Origin: Candidatus Tectimicrobiota bacterium
GTDB lineage: Bacteria > JACPUC01
Direction: 5' to 3'
DNA length: 64,000 nucleotides
Assembly: GCA_016192455.1 (NCBI GenBank)
Contig: JACPUC010000008.1
Location: forward strand, 124,001 to 188,000
In this document: positions 1 to 8,948 of the stretch, piece after piece
Layout: each line of letters starts with the position of its first letter
Position numbering within the stretch: position 1 is the first letter of the stretch
Translations under genes and position numbers: made by a program
Notes under the pieces: generated by a model
Database searches by the model: none
What the model was told of the DNA's origin: nothing
The model's input: the letters and a program-made list of their open reading frames with translations, nothing else

Positions 1-215
1 ACCCCATCGATGCCGCCGGCGCCGTTGATCTCCTCCAGAGCGATGTTCAGGGCGATCTCCTGGCTGTCTCCATAGTAAGCGAGGATACCCGTCTTCGAGA
101 GCAACGCGCCGATGCGAATCTCAGAGCCGGCAATCTTCGCCGGGGCGCTGCTCGCCACGGTCAGGCCCAAGCCGCCCAGGAGACAAAGAACGACAAAGGT
201 ACGGATGTGCTTCAC
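1..215 (-). CDS. Branched-chain amino acid ABC transporter substrate-binding protein, 5' part only
   Basis: The N-terminal 71 residues are visible; the rest lies beyond the window. The GTG start at 215 follows a strong ribosome binding site (AGGGGGAG). The product opens with a signal peptide (KHIRTFVVLCLLGG, then an Ala/Ser-rich cleavage region). It continues with EIRIGALLSKTGILAYYGDS and a run ending INGAGGIDGV. This is the usual start of the mature LivK-type type I periplasmic binding fold. Such proteins capture amino acids or aromatic or carboxylic compounds in the periplasm for a Liv-type importer. No liv permease gene is in view; the only related gene is the LivF ATPase at 5.7 kb. The family is confident, the ligand unknown. 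Confidence 0.85.
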   Translation of the reverse strand, partial: MKHIRTFVVLCLLGGLGLTVASSAPAKIAGSEIRIGALLSKTGILAYYGDSQEIALNIALEEINGAGGIDG

Positions 216-769
216 TGGCTCTCCCCCTCTGCTCTGCTGGTACGCGTGCTGCCCGCGGGGAAACCGCGCCGCGATCAAGCTTCGCCGCGCACGGGCAAGC
301 CCCCCTGGCAGGGATTCTATCGGGGCGCCGGAGCCGTGGCAACAGGTTTTGTGATGTGGCAAGTGGTGGAGGCGTGATCCTGCGGCAGCGGTTCTACGTT
401 GCGCTGCGCGAGCCGGCGCCCGAGACGCGCCCTCCCTGGGAATGGCGCGCTGCCGCCGGTGCCGGCGCCGAGCAGCTCAATGGCCCGCTCAGCCGCGCCC
501 CCGCGAGCCGGCGCCGCGGTCTCGCCAACCACTTGCGAAAGGCTCTCGTGATGCTTACCTGATGTGAAGAAGATGCCTGCCTGGCGCGAGGCCGCCTCCC
601 CGTGGGAGAAAAGCCGCCGGCGAGGCAGGCGCGGGACGCTGCGCGGCATGCTCCAGCAGAGGAGCCGTGGCGGAGCTGGGCCAGGGAACCGGCCGGCATC
701 CGCCCCGGCGTTCCGCTTGCATAAAGAGACGGTGGAGCAAACAGGGGATACCCGAAGGGGAGGGAGACT
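216..769. other. Intergenic region between livK-like and ubiD-like genes
   Basis: About 550 bases between two divergent genes. The short reading frames here are arginine- and proline-rich G+C artefacts with no recognisable domain. The promoters of both flanking genes should lie in it, but no clear -35/-10 pair is visible. Confidence 0.5.
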
Positions 770-2131
770 GTGGCTGCCGATCTTCGCTCATTCCTGCGGG
801 CCGCCGAGGAGGCCGGCCGCGTTCGCCGCGTGCGGCGCGAGGTTGATCCGGATGCGAACATGGGGGAGCTCTGCTCGCAGAGCGACAACCCTTTGCTGTT
901 TGAGAGCGTCAAGGGCTACCCCGGCTGGAGGGTCGCGGCGGCGCTCATGCAGGGCCGCGTCGATCAGGCGCTGGCCCTCGGCTGCTCCACGGGCGACGTG
1001 GTGTCGCATCTGGCGGCCCGTTTCGCCGAGGGTCCGGGTGAGATCGCGCGGGTGAGCCGCGCCCCCGTAAAAGCGAAGAAGTTCAGCGGCGGAGCGGCGG
1101 ACCTCTTTCGGCTGCCGGTCTGCCGCCACTCGGAGGAGGATGGGGGGCGGTACATCGGAGCCGGTATCAGCCTCGTCCGCGATCCGACGTCGGGGGTGCA
1201 GAACACCACCTACCCGCGCACGCAGCTTCTTCCTGGCCGGCATCCTCGCGTCTTCATCTCCTCCCGCCACACCTGGGAGATCATCAATGCCTGGCGCCGG
1301 CAGGGACATCCACGCATGCCGATGGCGCTCGTCATCGGTCACCACCCGGCCTACGAGGTGGCCGCGGGGTACAGCGGCGAGCACCCCGGCTGGGGCGAGG
1401 AGGCGTTGGCTCCGCGTCTGCTCGGCGAGCCGCTCGAGGTGATCGAGTGCGAGACGTGCGATCTCCTCGTGCCCGCCGCCGCGGAGATCGTCGTGGAGGG
1501 TGAGCTGAAGCTCACCGATTTCGAGGAAGAGGGCCCGTTCGGCAACTACATGGGGAACTACGAGTTCAGCTTCACGCCGAGCCCCGTCTTCGAAGTGCGC
1601 TGCATCACCATGCGCGAGGATGCCTATTACCGGCACATCCAGTCCACCACCTGGACGGACCATCAATCGCTCTTCTGCATGCAGACCGAGGCGCTCGTCT
1701 ACCGGGCCTGCCGAGAAGCCGGGCTCGAGGTGCACGACGTCCACATCCCGCCCTGGGGCTGCGCCTGTCTCACGGTGGTGCAGATGACGCCGCGTCACGA
1801 GGAGGATGTGGCGCGCGCCCTGGACCTGGCCGTGAAATGGCCCATCACGCCGGCGCGCATGTCAAAGCTCGGAGTGGCGGTGGACCGCGACGTGGACATC
1901 TACGACGCGCGCGATGTCTGGTGGGCCGTGAGCGTGCGCGCCAACACCCGCCGGGCCGTCCTGGAGATTCTCGATCCCGAGAAACGCAGCCAACGCAGCC
2001 ATCGTCTGGGGATCGACGCCACCTGCCCGCCGCCGAAGAACGAGCGGCAGCGTTTCTTCCAATCCAAGGCCCGGCCCTGCGGTTGGGGCAAGGTGCGGCT
2101 GGAAGACTTCCTGGCGCCGGCGGGATCCTGA
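770..2131 (+). CDS. UbiD-family (prenylated-FMN dependent) decarboxylase
   Basis: 453 residues from a GTG start at 770, preceded by a purine-rich site (AGGGGAGGGAG). The N-terminus (ADLRSFLRAAEEAGRVRRV) and the segments NTTYPRTQLL, ALVIGHHPAYEVAAGYSG, EGPFGNYMGNYEFS and PVFEVRCITMRED are typical of UbiD/AroY/Fdc enzymes. These (de)carboxylate aromatic or alpha,beta-unsaturated acids using prenylated FMN. EGPFGNYMGNY lies where family members contribute active-site acid and base residues. No UbiX prenyltransferase gene is in the window, so the cofactor must be made elsewhere. The gene converges on the selenoprotein pair. Substrate unknown; it need not act in ubiquinone synthesis. Confidence 0.9.
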   Translation: MAADLRSFLRAAEEAGRVRRVRREVDPDANMGELCSQSDNPLLFESVKGYPGWRVAAALMQGRVDQALALGCSTGDVVSHLAARFAEGPGEIARVSRAPVKAKKFSGGAADLFRLPVCRHSEEDGGRYIGAGISLVRDPTSGVQNTTYPRTQLLPGRHPRVFISSRHTWEIINAWRRQGHPRMPMALVIGHHPAYEVAAGYSGEHPGWGEEALAPRLLGEPLEVIECETCDLLVPAAAEIVVEGELKLTDFEEEGPFGNYMGNYEFSFTPSPVFEVRCITMREDAYYRHIQSTTWTDHQSLFCMQTEALVYRACREAGLEVHDVHIPPWGCACLTVVQMTPRHEEDVARALDLAVKWPITPARMSKLGVAVDRDVDIYDARDVWWAVSVRANTRRAVLEILDPEKRSQRSHRLGIDATCPPPKNERQRFFQSKARPCGWGKVRLEDFLAPAGS

Positions 2132-2208
2132 GGGGGCCGCGGCGTTGGCTCCCTGGGGTGGCGAGGGAGGGTGGCTCGTCGCGCTGGGGATGACCGGCCA
2201 CGCCTGCG

Positions 2209-3273
2209 CTACGGCTCGGCGATGAGCTTCGTCACGGCGCGGGAAACCGGCCCCTTGTAGTTCGCTCCCCAGCCGGGGATGAAGGCGGAGAACTTGCCGC
2301 CGGAGCCGCCCGCGGCGATGATCAAGTAGTCTTCGGGAGCCAGGACGACGGATTCGAGCTCATGGTCATGAGGCCCGAACTCCGCGAAGTCGAGGCCGCG
2401 ATGCTTCAGGTTGATGCGTTCGGCCTTGGCGTGCTCGACGAGGTAGGCCCGCACGTCATTCTTCGACCAGCCATGCTCCGCCAGCAGGCGCATGTGCTCG
2501 CCGCAGAGGATGACGGCGATCTCCGGGTGGCCGAGGGTGCGCGCCTCGCCGAGGGCAGAGAGGACGATGGACATGTGGTCGAGGATGCCCTCCGGGCGGT
2601 CGGTGATGTGGTCGCTGATCTGCACCGGCGAGTAGCAGGCGAAGACCGTCACCGCGCTGCGCCCGGCCGGCATGCCGCGCTCGACGCTGAACGGCGTCCA
2701 GGGGCTGTCGACCTCGTTCTCCGCGATGCAGAACGTGTACTTGCCGGGGCTGCCGAGGGTGGAGCGGTCGGTCACCTGGGAGACGGCGCCGCAGAGGTTC
2801 ATGACGACGAGGCGCAGGGCCCGCCCCAGCGTGGCGTTGGCCCGCACCCCCGGCCCGAAGATGTTGCCGCGGCAGTTGATCCGCAGGCGCTCGACGATGG
2901 GTCCATTGACGATCATGAGGAGTCCGGCCCCGCCGGTGCTGGAGGCCGGGCCGTTCAGGCAGAAGCGCTCTTCGCAGATGGCCTGCACCGCCGCCAGGAG
3001 CACCGGGAAGTACTCCGGCAGGCAGCCGGCCAGCACCGCATTGGCCGCCACCTGCTCGAGGGTCAGGGTGCGACGGCGCAGCGGGAACTCTCCCACGATC
3101 TCCTGGGCGTCACGCTCGGGGTCTCGACCCGCTCCCGCAATCATCGCTGCAACACGCTCGACCGTCGGGGGAACGACGGGCAGTCCATCGGTCCACCCCT
3201 GCTCGAAACAGTAGTCAAGGGCTCGGCCCTCCTCGACCGTAAGCCGCGCGGCCTTCGCTGCAGTGCCACCCAT
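2209..3273 (-). CDS. Conserved hypothetical protein encoded next to the UGSC selenoprotein
   Basis: 354 residues. I chose the ATG at 3273 because AAGGGAGG lies just upstream; an in-frame codon at 3306 is less likely. I cannot assign a known family. The N-terminus reads LTVEEGRALDYCFEQGWTDG. The middle is rich in Gly and Asn (LNGPASSTGGAGLLMIVNGP, NIFGPGVRANATLGRALRL), which suggests a compact alpha/beta enzyme. Several cysteines are present but no CxxC pair. There is no signal peptide or membrane segment, so it should be cytoplasmic. It is the second gene of a minus-strand pair, starting 103 bases after the UGSC gene. A joint redox or metabolic role is inferred from this context only. Confidence 0.75.
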   Translation of the reverse strand: MGGTAAKAARLTVEEGRALDYCFEQGWTDGLPVVPPTVERVAAMIAGAGRDPERDAQEIVGEFPLRRRTLTLEQVAANAVLAGCLPEYFPVLLAAVQAICEERFCLNGPASSTGGAGLLMIVNGPIVERLRINCRGNIFGPGVRANATLGRALRLVVMNLCGAVSQVTDRSTLGSPGKYTFCIAENEVDSPWTPFSVERGMPAGRSAVTVFACYSPVQISDHITDRPEGILDHMSIVLSALGEARTLGHPEIAVILCGEHMRLLAEHGWSKNDVRAYLVEHAKAERINLKHRGLDFAEFGPHDHELESVVLAPEDYLIIAAGGSGGKFSAFIPGWGANYKGPVSRAVTKLIAEP

Positions 3274-3376
3274 CCTGCGTGCCTCCCTTGAAGCCGGCAC
3301 GATCACCCCGCCCCCGTGCCGGCCGCATGTTGAATCTGCGCAGCTCCCCCCTGGAACGCTCCCAGGGGCGGCCGGC

Positions 3377-3973
3377 CTACGCCCTGCCGAGCTGCAAGGA
3401 GCGCCGCACCGCCGGCAGCGCCTGCTGCGCGCGCCGCTGCAACCCCTCCGCCGAGAGGTTGGCGATCGGGTGGGCGATGAGCGCCATGTCGTAATCCGCG
3501 AAACCCCACTGCGCCGCCGTGGCCCGCGCCGTGACCTCGAACTCCTCGGTGCAGATCACCGCCGCCGGTACGCCGCGCCGCTCCAACTGAATGCCGTCGA
3601 GCACACTGCCCGAACTGCACGACCCTCAGTCGCCGATGCCGACAAGGACGGCGGCGCACTTCCCGGCGAGCTCGGCCAGAATCTCCTCCTCGGCCCACGA
3701 GGACATCGATCTCTTGCGGCGGAAGATGATCTCCCCCACGCCGAACTCCTCCCGGAGCTGCGCCGCGACAGCTTCCAGGATCGGCGCGGCGCCCTGCTTG
3801 CGGTTCTCGAGGATGCCCAACGCCTTGCCCCGCAGATTGCCGGTGCGCGGCGCCGAGGTGATCGCCTCGCCTACCGCATGCGACACCGGTGAGACGAGGG
3901 TGACACGCCGGGACGCCGAAGCCGCCGGGGAAGGCGCCGGCCGGGCCGGGGTCCCAGGAAAGGACGCGCTCAT
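3377..3973 (-). CDS. UGSC-family selenoprotein (in-frame TGA read as selenocysteine)
   Basis: A conventional reading stops at TGA 3626-3628, but the frame continues without other stops to 3377. The junction reads VGIGD-U-GSCSSGSVLDG, which is the defining UGSC motif of a described bacterial selenoprotein family. With the ATG at 3973, preceded by AGGAGGAACC, the protein has 198 residues, Sec at position 116 and a possible resolving Cys at 119. The N-terminal half holds EAITSAPRTGNLRGKALGIL, then a Rossmann-like segment ending AAVLVGIGD. The C-terminal half (GVPAAVICTEEFEVTA, YDMALIAHPIANLS) resembles a second alpha/beta half. The U-x2-C pair suggests thiol/selenol redox chemistry, but the reaction is unknown. 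It is the first gene of the pair with 2209-3273. Confidence 0.88.
3596..3623 (-). promoter_or_regulatory. Candidate bacterial SECIS hairpin downstream of the UGA codon
   Basis: Starting two bases after the TGA, the minus-strand RNA can form GTCG (3623-3620) with CGAC (3599-3596), one T-T mismatch, then GCA with TGC. The 12-base apical loop (3615-3604) begins with G. A stem-loop immediately 3' of UGA with a G near the start of the loop fits bacterial SECIS elements that recruit SelB. The loop lies slightly closer to UGA than in typical examples. No folding was computed. Confidence 0.5.
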
Positions 3974-4149
3974 GATGGTTCCTCCTCTGCGCCGGCGGCG
4001 CCAGCTCTCGATTGCCACGCCGCACGCCGTCTCGATCGCCGCGGCGCGCGGTCCTGTGCCCACCGCTCCCCAGGGCGCTCGCCAGAGCGCCTCACGGATC
4101 GCCTGGAGGGGATGCCGCGCTCCAGGCGTGGAGATCTCTCCAGAGGGAC

Positions 4150-4178
4150 TTGAAAAACTCCGCCGCATCAGCTATATG
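4150..4178 (+). promoter_or_regulatory. Sigma70-like promoter of rpmB
   Basis: TTGAAA at 4150-4155, a 17-base spacer, and TATATG at 4173-4178, inside a locally A+T-richer stretch upstream of rpmB. This predicts a leader of roughly 105 bases. The 318-base gap between the divergent UGSC gene and rpmB holds nothing else that I recognise. Confidence 0.6.
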
Positions 4179-4291
4179 TGATATTCTCTTGTTCTTCATG
4201 ACATTTTCGCCAGGCGGGAGCTCACTGCCAAGCGTTGGTCTCCGCCGCACCGCGCCAGGCCGCAGTCGAGTGTACAACGGAGGTGATGGAG

Positions 4292-4483
4292 ATGGCGCAG
4301 CGCTGCGACATCTGCGGCAAGGGACCGCAGTACGGCAACGCGATCAGTCACGCGCATAACGTGACGCATCGGAAGTTCTTTCCCAACCTCCAGAAGAGGC
4401 GGGTGCTCTACCAGGGCTCGGTGCGCCGGTTGAAGGTGTGCACCCGTTGTCTGCGCTCGGGAAGCGTGCAGCGACCCGCCTGA
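4292..4483 (+). CDS. rpmB: 50S ribosomal protein L28
   Basis: 63 residues. The start is fixed by a near-perfect Shine-Dalgarno (GGAGGTGAT) just before ATG 4292. The protein begins AQRCDICGKGPQYGNAISH and ends with KVCTRCLRSG. The paired CxxC motifs (Cys5/Cys8 and Cys47/Cys50) mark the zinc-binding form of L28. L28 sits on the large ribosomal subunit near the E site. The gene is monocistronic here, behind its own promoter. The short length matches the zinc-ribbon type rather than the 78-residue enterobacterial form. Confidence 0.96.
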   Translation: MAQRCDICGKGPQYGNAISHAHNVTHRKFFPNLQKRRVLYQGSVRRLKVCTRCLRSGSVQRPA

Positions 4484-4755
4484 CGCCCCGCGCCGAGGCC
4501 CCGGCAGGCAGCCCCTCGGAGAGCCGGCGACGATCCCTCGGCGCTGCGCTTCCGGCGGGCCGCCACGCACCCTCCATCTTACGGCGCGGGGAGGAATTTG
4601 CCAAGACGGGAGCAGCTCCTCCCCCTGCGCTCCTGCTCCGTGCGTCACCCTCCCCAGAGATGAAGGTGGTCGTTTTCGCTCCCGCCGGGGGGCTGGGACG
4701 GCGCCTGGGCAATCGGGGCGTTCCCTCCTCCCCCGTCAGCGGTGAGGCTCGGGCC

Positions 4756-5346
4756 GTGAAGCTCCTCCTGCTCCCTCTCATCAGCGCGTTCATCGGCTGG
4801 ATCACGAACTACTTCGCCATCAAGATGATCTTCCGTCCCCTCGAGCCGGTGAGGGTGCTCGGCATCACCTTCCAGGGGATCGCCCCGAAGCGGCGTTACC
4901 ATATCGCGGAGAATATCGGCACCCTGGTCGCCAACGACCTCGTCATGCTCACCGACGTGACGGCCATGATCGACGAGCTCGGCGTGCATGCCGCCATCGA
5001 GCGGCTTGTGGACCTCGCCGGCGAGCGCATCCGCGAGCGGGTCACGGAAATGCTGCCGGCCGCCAGCCTGATGACGGAGGAGATGTACGAGGAGTTCAAG
5101 CGGTTGGTGAAGGAGGAGGTGCGCAACGAGCTGCACCTGGTCACGGATCACATCGTGCAGGGCCTGCACGACAAGATCGATATCCGGCGCATCGTGGTGG
5201 ATCGCCTCGCTTCCTACGATTACGAGAAGCTCGAGAAGCTCGCCCTCGATGTGGCGCGCCGCGAACTGAAACTCATCGAGCTCTTCGGCGGCGTGCTGGG
5301 GTTCTTCATCGGCATTGTGCAGGTGGCCATCCTGGTGTGGCTGTAA
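4756..5346 (+). CDS. DUF445 family membrane protein
   Basis: 196 residues from GTG 4756, with GGTGAG upstream. A longer in-frame extension upstream is low-complexity and unlikely to be translated. An N-terminal membrane segment (LLLLPLISAFIGWITNYFAIKMIF) is followed by the conserved FRPLEP and GIAPKRR stretch. A long amphipathic helical region comes next, and a C-terminal membrane segment (LFGGVLGFFIGIVQVAILVWL) closes the protein. This two-anchor topology with GWITNxxAIKMxFRP is diagnostic of DUF445 (YheB-like) proteins, whose function is unknown. It stands alone, about 270 bases after rpmB. Confidence 0.88.
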   Translation: MKLLLLPLISAFIGWITNYFAIKMIFRPLEPVRVLGITFQGIAPKRRYHIAENIGTLVANDLVMLTDVTAMIDELGVHAAIERLVDLAGERIRERVTEMLPAASLMTEEMYEEFKRLVKEEVRNELHLVTDHIVQGLHDKIDIRRIVVDRLASYDYEKLEKLALDVARRELKLIELFGGVLGFFIGIVQVAILVWL

Positions 5347-5659
5347 GCGCGCCGCGCCCCGGTCGAGGCGCCGGAGGATGAGGCGCCAGGGGACGAGGGC
5401 GCTCCGCTCCCAGCTTCGCTCGCAAACGTCACCACGAACCGCTCGCCGGGGGGATGCTCCGCTCCGTTGCAACTCCCCCGCTTGTGTGAACTGTGAGCTT
5501 CGTCTAGGCTGCCTGGACGCCAGCCAGCGATCGCCGCGGTAGGGTGCGAGTCCGTGGCGGGCGCCGCGCGGCGGTTCGCTCGGCTCGCTTGCCCCATGGC
5601 CGGGCCGGCGTGGTTCGCGCCGGCGGCAGGGGATAGGTCAAGGCGCGCGGGAGCCTCCG
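5347..5659 (+). other. Intergenic region upstream of the livF-like gene
   Basis: About 310 bases with no convincing gene, terminator or consensus promoter seen. Confidence 0.4.
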
Positions 5660-6385
5660 ATGCCAGACGCAACCAAGGCGCTCCTTGAGATTCGAGACCT
5701 GCGCGCCGGCTACGGCCGCATCGAGGTGCTGCACGGGGTCTCACTCCATGTCGACCCCGGCGAGGTGGTAGCGATCATCGGTCCCAATGGCGCGGGGAAG
5801 TCCACTGTTTTCCGCACCATGATGGGCTTCGTGCGCTGCACCGGCGGCGAGATGACGTTCAAGGGCTGCTCCCTTCACACCCTGCCCTCCTACGAGATCC
5901 TGCGCCTCGGCCTCGCCTACGTCCCCCAGGGCAGGATTGTCTTCCGCGACATGACCGTGCTCGAGAACCTGAAGATGGGAGCGTTCATCGAGCCCGATCG
6001 CCGGAAGGTGCGCCAGGCTCTCGAGCGCACCTACACGCTCTTCCCGGTCCTGCACGAGAAGCGCAGCCAGAAAGCCGGCACCCTCAGCGGCGGTCAGCAG
6101 CAGGTCCTGGCGATCAGCCGCGCCCTCATGGTGGAGCCGAAGCTGATTCTGCTGGATGAGCCCTCGTTGGGCCTGGCGCCAAACTTCGCGAAGTTCATCT
6201 TCGAGCGTCTCCTGGTGCTGCAAGAACACGGCATCACCATCATGATGGTGGAGCAGAACGCCGCCAAGGCGCTTGAGATCGCCGACCGGGGCTACGTCCT
6301 GGAGCTGGGGAACAACCGCTACAGCGGACGCGGTCGGGACCTTCTCCACGATCCGGAGGTGAAGCGCCTCTATCTTGGCGGCTAG
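5660..6385 (+). CDS. Branched-chain amino acid-type ABC transporter ATP-binding protein (LivF-like)
   Basis: 241 residues, the normal LivF length. Walker A GPNGAGKST is at about 41-49, the Q-loop around 89-90 (VPQGR), the signature LSGGQQQ at about 142-148 and Walker B LILLDEP at about 162-168. The LivF subfamily is indicated by YVPQGRIVFRDMTVLENL and LDEPSLGLAPNF. It energises uptake of amino acids or other small carboxylates together with LivG and the LivH/LivM permeases. None of those partners is adjacent: DUF445 lies upstream and a histidine kinase converges downstream. It is therefore an orphan ATPase in this window. Confidence 0.92.
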   Translation: MPDATKALLEIRDLRAGYGRIEVLHGVSLHVDPGEVVAIIGPNGAGKSTVFRTMMGFVRCTGGEMTFKGCSLHTLPSYEILRLGLAYVPQGRIVFRDMTVLENLKMGAFIEPDRRKVRQALERTYTLFPVLHEKRSQKAGTLSGGQQQVLAISRALMVEPKLILLDEPSLGLAPNFAKFIFERLLVLQEHGITIMMVEQNAAKALEIADRGYVLELGNNRYSGRGRDLLHDPEVKRLYLGG

Positions 6386-6473
6386 GCGGGACTGGACAGT
6401 CAAAGGAGGGGCGCCGCGGCCAGGTAGCCGCGGCCGGCGCGACGAGGCATGGGGGAGGGGCAGGGGTGGGCGC

Positions 6474-8453
6474 CTAGGAAGACTGCAGGGCCTTGGCGAC
6501 GACCCTGGAGAGCTCGACCATGCGCAGCGGCTTCTGGATGACGCCGCAGATGCCATTCGTGAGGTTCAACTGCTCTCGCTCCGAAAAGTCATACCCCGTG
6601 GAGAGGATCACCTTCACCCCCGGCTCCAACTGCTTGAGGATCTGGAAGCACTGCGCCCCACCCATGCGCGGCATGAGCAGGTCGAGGATCACCAGATCAC
6701 AGTGGGGCTCCAGGTTCTGGAAGCGCTCGACCGCTTCCTGGCCGTCGCCTGCCGTCACCACCTCGTAGCCGAGGCGGCGCAAGATGTCGGCCGCGGCGGT
6801 GCGCGCGAGCTCATCGTCGTCGACGAGGAGGATGCGGCCGCTGCCAAAGACCAGCTCTTCATCAGCGGCGGCCACAGCGATATCCGCCGAGGCGGAGGCG
6901 GCGGGCAGGTAAAGGCCGAAGGTCGTGCCCACCCCCTCCTGGCTCTGAACCTCAATCGAGCCGCCGTAGGCATTGACGATCCCGTAGACGGTGGCCAACC
7001 CCATCCCCGTCCCCTTCCCTTGCTCCTTCGTGGTGAAGAACGGCTCGAAGATGCGGGTGCGAATGCTCTCCGGGATGCCGCAGCCCGTATCGGTCACCGT
7101 GAGAAGGTAGTAGGGCCCAGGGGTGAGCCCAGCCCGGCCTCGGCACCAGGCGGCATCCAGCTCCACCCTTTGTAGGCCGAAGCAGAGTTCCCCCCCCTCC
7201 GGCATGGCGTCGCGCGCATTCACGGCAAGGTTCAGGAGCACCTGCTGCATCTGCCCGGGATCGCCGAGCACGATGGCCTTCTCGAGGCGCGCCGAGCGGC
7301 AGATGGTGATGTTCTTCTCCAGGGTCCGCCGCAACAGACTGATGGCCTCTTCAATGGTTGCCTCGAGGTCGATGGGGATATTCTGCCGTGTGCCATGGCG
7401 TGCGAAGCTGAGGAGTTGCGTCACCAGTTGGGAGCCGCGCAGCGCCGCTTTCTCGATCACCGTGGCGGCGTGCTCAATCTCGCTCTCGTTCCGCCACTGC
7501 ATTTTCAACAGCCCGGCGTAGCCCAGGACGCCGGTGAGGATATTGTTGAAATCATGCGCCACCCCGCCGGCAAGGGTGCCGATGGCCTCCAGCTTCTGCG
7601 ACTGGAAAAGCTGATCCTCAAGTTTGCGGCGCTCCTCCTCCGCTTGCTGCCGCTCGGCAATCTCCGCGCGCAACTGGCGGTTGGCCGCGACCAGCTCCAT
7701 GGTGCGCTCCTTCACCCGCGACTCGAGCTCGGTGCGCGCCGCCTGCAGCTCATCGTGCTGGCGATGGAGGATGCGATCGGCGCGGCGCACGATGAAGAAG
7801 AGGAAGGCATAGAGGCCCAGGAAGATGACGATGATGCGCAGGATGATAGAGCGCTGCTCGCGATTCGTCTGCTCCACCAACGAGGTCACGTCGGAGTAAA
7901 TCTCGAGGACGCTGGCGATCGCCGCGGGCTGGGTCGGCTGCCGAATGGGAATGTAACTCGCAAGCAGGTCGCGTTCCGCAACGGTTCCCTCGAAGGAGCT
8001 GGCGGCGTGGCGGTGCGTCAGCAAGCTCGTCACGTCGCCCTGGCGCGCCCTCAGGAAGCCGCTGTTCCCCTTATATTCCTTGCCGATGTTGCGCGCCTTT
8101 TTGCCGATGTCGCGCGGATCGGTGGAGAAGACCGTGCGCCCTTCGAGGTCGTAGACCTTAACCTTGACGACCGCAAGTCCCCGCATCATCGCCAACACTG
8201 CCTGCCGCAGGTCGGCTGTCTCCTGATGCGCCCGGAGGGCCTCGTCGTTCAGCTCCTCCACATGGGTGAGGAAGGGGGCGAAGCGCGGCCAGAGTGAGTT
8301 GGCGAAGGCCTGCGCGAGCGCCACATTCTTGCTCTCGGCGAACTCGAGGAGGTGTCGTTTGATCGACGACGGCGCGATCACGCCCGCAACGACGACGACC
8401 AGGCTGAAGGCAAGGAAACTTGTGATCGTGAAGTACCTGAGGAGCCTGAACAT
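6474..8453 (-). CDS. Membrane-bound hybrid sensor histidine kinase with C-terminal receiver domain
   Basis: 659 residues from ATG 8453; the frame is open further upstream, but the transmembrane start fits this codon. TM1 is at about 8-27, an extracytoplasmic sensor of about 175 residues follows (KVKVYDLEGRTVFSTDP resembles Cache-type sensors), and TM2 is at about 203-222. A coiled coil spans 228-285. The HisKA domain has His300 in GGVAHDFNNILTG and leads into an HATPase domain (ARDAMPEGG, DTGCGIPE, GKGTGMGLATVYG). A receiver domain covers about 540-659, with the acidic cluster DDD, phosphoacceptor Asp591 in LDLLMPRMGG and Lys641. His-to-Asp signalling within one protein is expected. No cognate regulator is adjacent, so output is unknown. 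Confidence 0.92.
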   Translation of the reverse strand: MFRLLRYFTITSFLAFSLVVVVAGVIAPSSIKRHLLEFAESKNVALAQAFANSLWPRFAPFLTHVEELNDEALRAHQETADLRQAVLAMMRGLAVVKVKVYDLEGRTVFSTDPRDIGKKARNIGKEYKGNSGFLRARQGDVTSLLTHRHAASSFEGTVAERDLLASYIPIRQPTQPAAIASVLEIYSDVTSLVEQTNREQRSIILRIIVIFLGLYAFLFFIVRRADRILHRQHDELQAARTELESRVKERTMELVAANRQLRAEIAERQQAEEERRKLEDQLFQSQKLEAIGTLAGGVAHDFNNILTGVLGYAGLLKMQWRNESEIEHAATVIEKAALRGSQLVTQLLSFARHGTRQNIPIDLEATIEEAISLLRRTLEKNITICRSARLEKAIVLGDPGQMQQVLLNLAVNARDAMPEGGELCFGLQRVELDAAWCRGRAGLTPGPYYLLTVTDTGCGIPESIRTRIFEPFFTTKEQGKGTGMGLATVYGIVNAYGGSIEVQSQEGVGTTFGLYLPAASASADIAVAAADEELVFGSGRILLVDDDELARTAAADILRRLGYEVVTAGDGQEAVERFQNLEPHCDLVILDLLMPRMGGAQCFQILKQLEPGVKVILSTGYDFSEREQLNLTNGICGVIQKPLRMVELSRVVAKALQSS

Positions 8454-8948
8454 CACGCCTGTCGCTTTCCACGTCGGCCGCGCCCACGGCTGGGCCGGCG
8501 GCCGATGGGCATCTGAAGCACCACGACCGCCGCTCTCCACGGCGCGCTTGCCGACAATCTTGGAGGCCCCCCGGCGGACCGCACCGTCCCTGAGTCTTCT
8601 ATCCTCCCGCGTGCAAGGATTGAGCCAGCAGTCACCTCCCTCGCCCAAGGGTTCCTCCCCGCCGCCGGCGCGGCGGCAGGGCCGCCACAGGCGTCGGGGA
8701 CGTCCATCGCCCCTCAGGCGTGAAGGCGGACCGGCAGGCGGCCGGCAGGGCTGCCGGGCGCAGCAGCACCACGCTCTGAGGAGAATCTTGACGTTAGCTG
8801 TCAACAGCTCGGCGCCGATCTCATCTGCACGCCCAGCCGCCCCCGGCTGGGGGTCCCCAGGCGTTGCGGCGCCGGGGAGGGCAGGCGCAGGCGCGGGGAG
8901 AGAGCGTGCGGAGGCGCCCAGGGGTGCGCGAGGCTCACTGGTTTGCAC
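8454..8948. other. Divergent intergenic region between the histidine kinase and tatA
   Basis: About 500 bases before the tatA promoter. Frames running through it are low-complexity and Pro/Arg/Ala-rich, and I see no gene. The kinase promoter should be here but is not obvious. Confidence 0.4.

Noticed and set aside
8788-8820. TTGACG-like promoter
   Set aside because: No -10 element at suitable spacing, only G+C-rich sequence.
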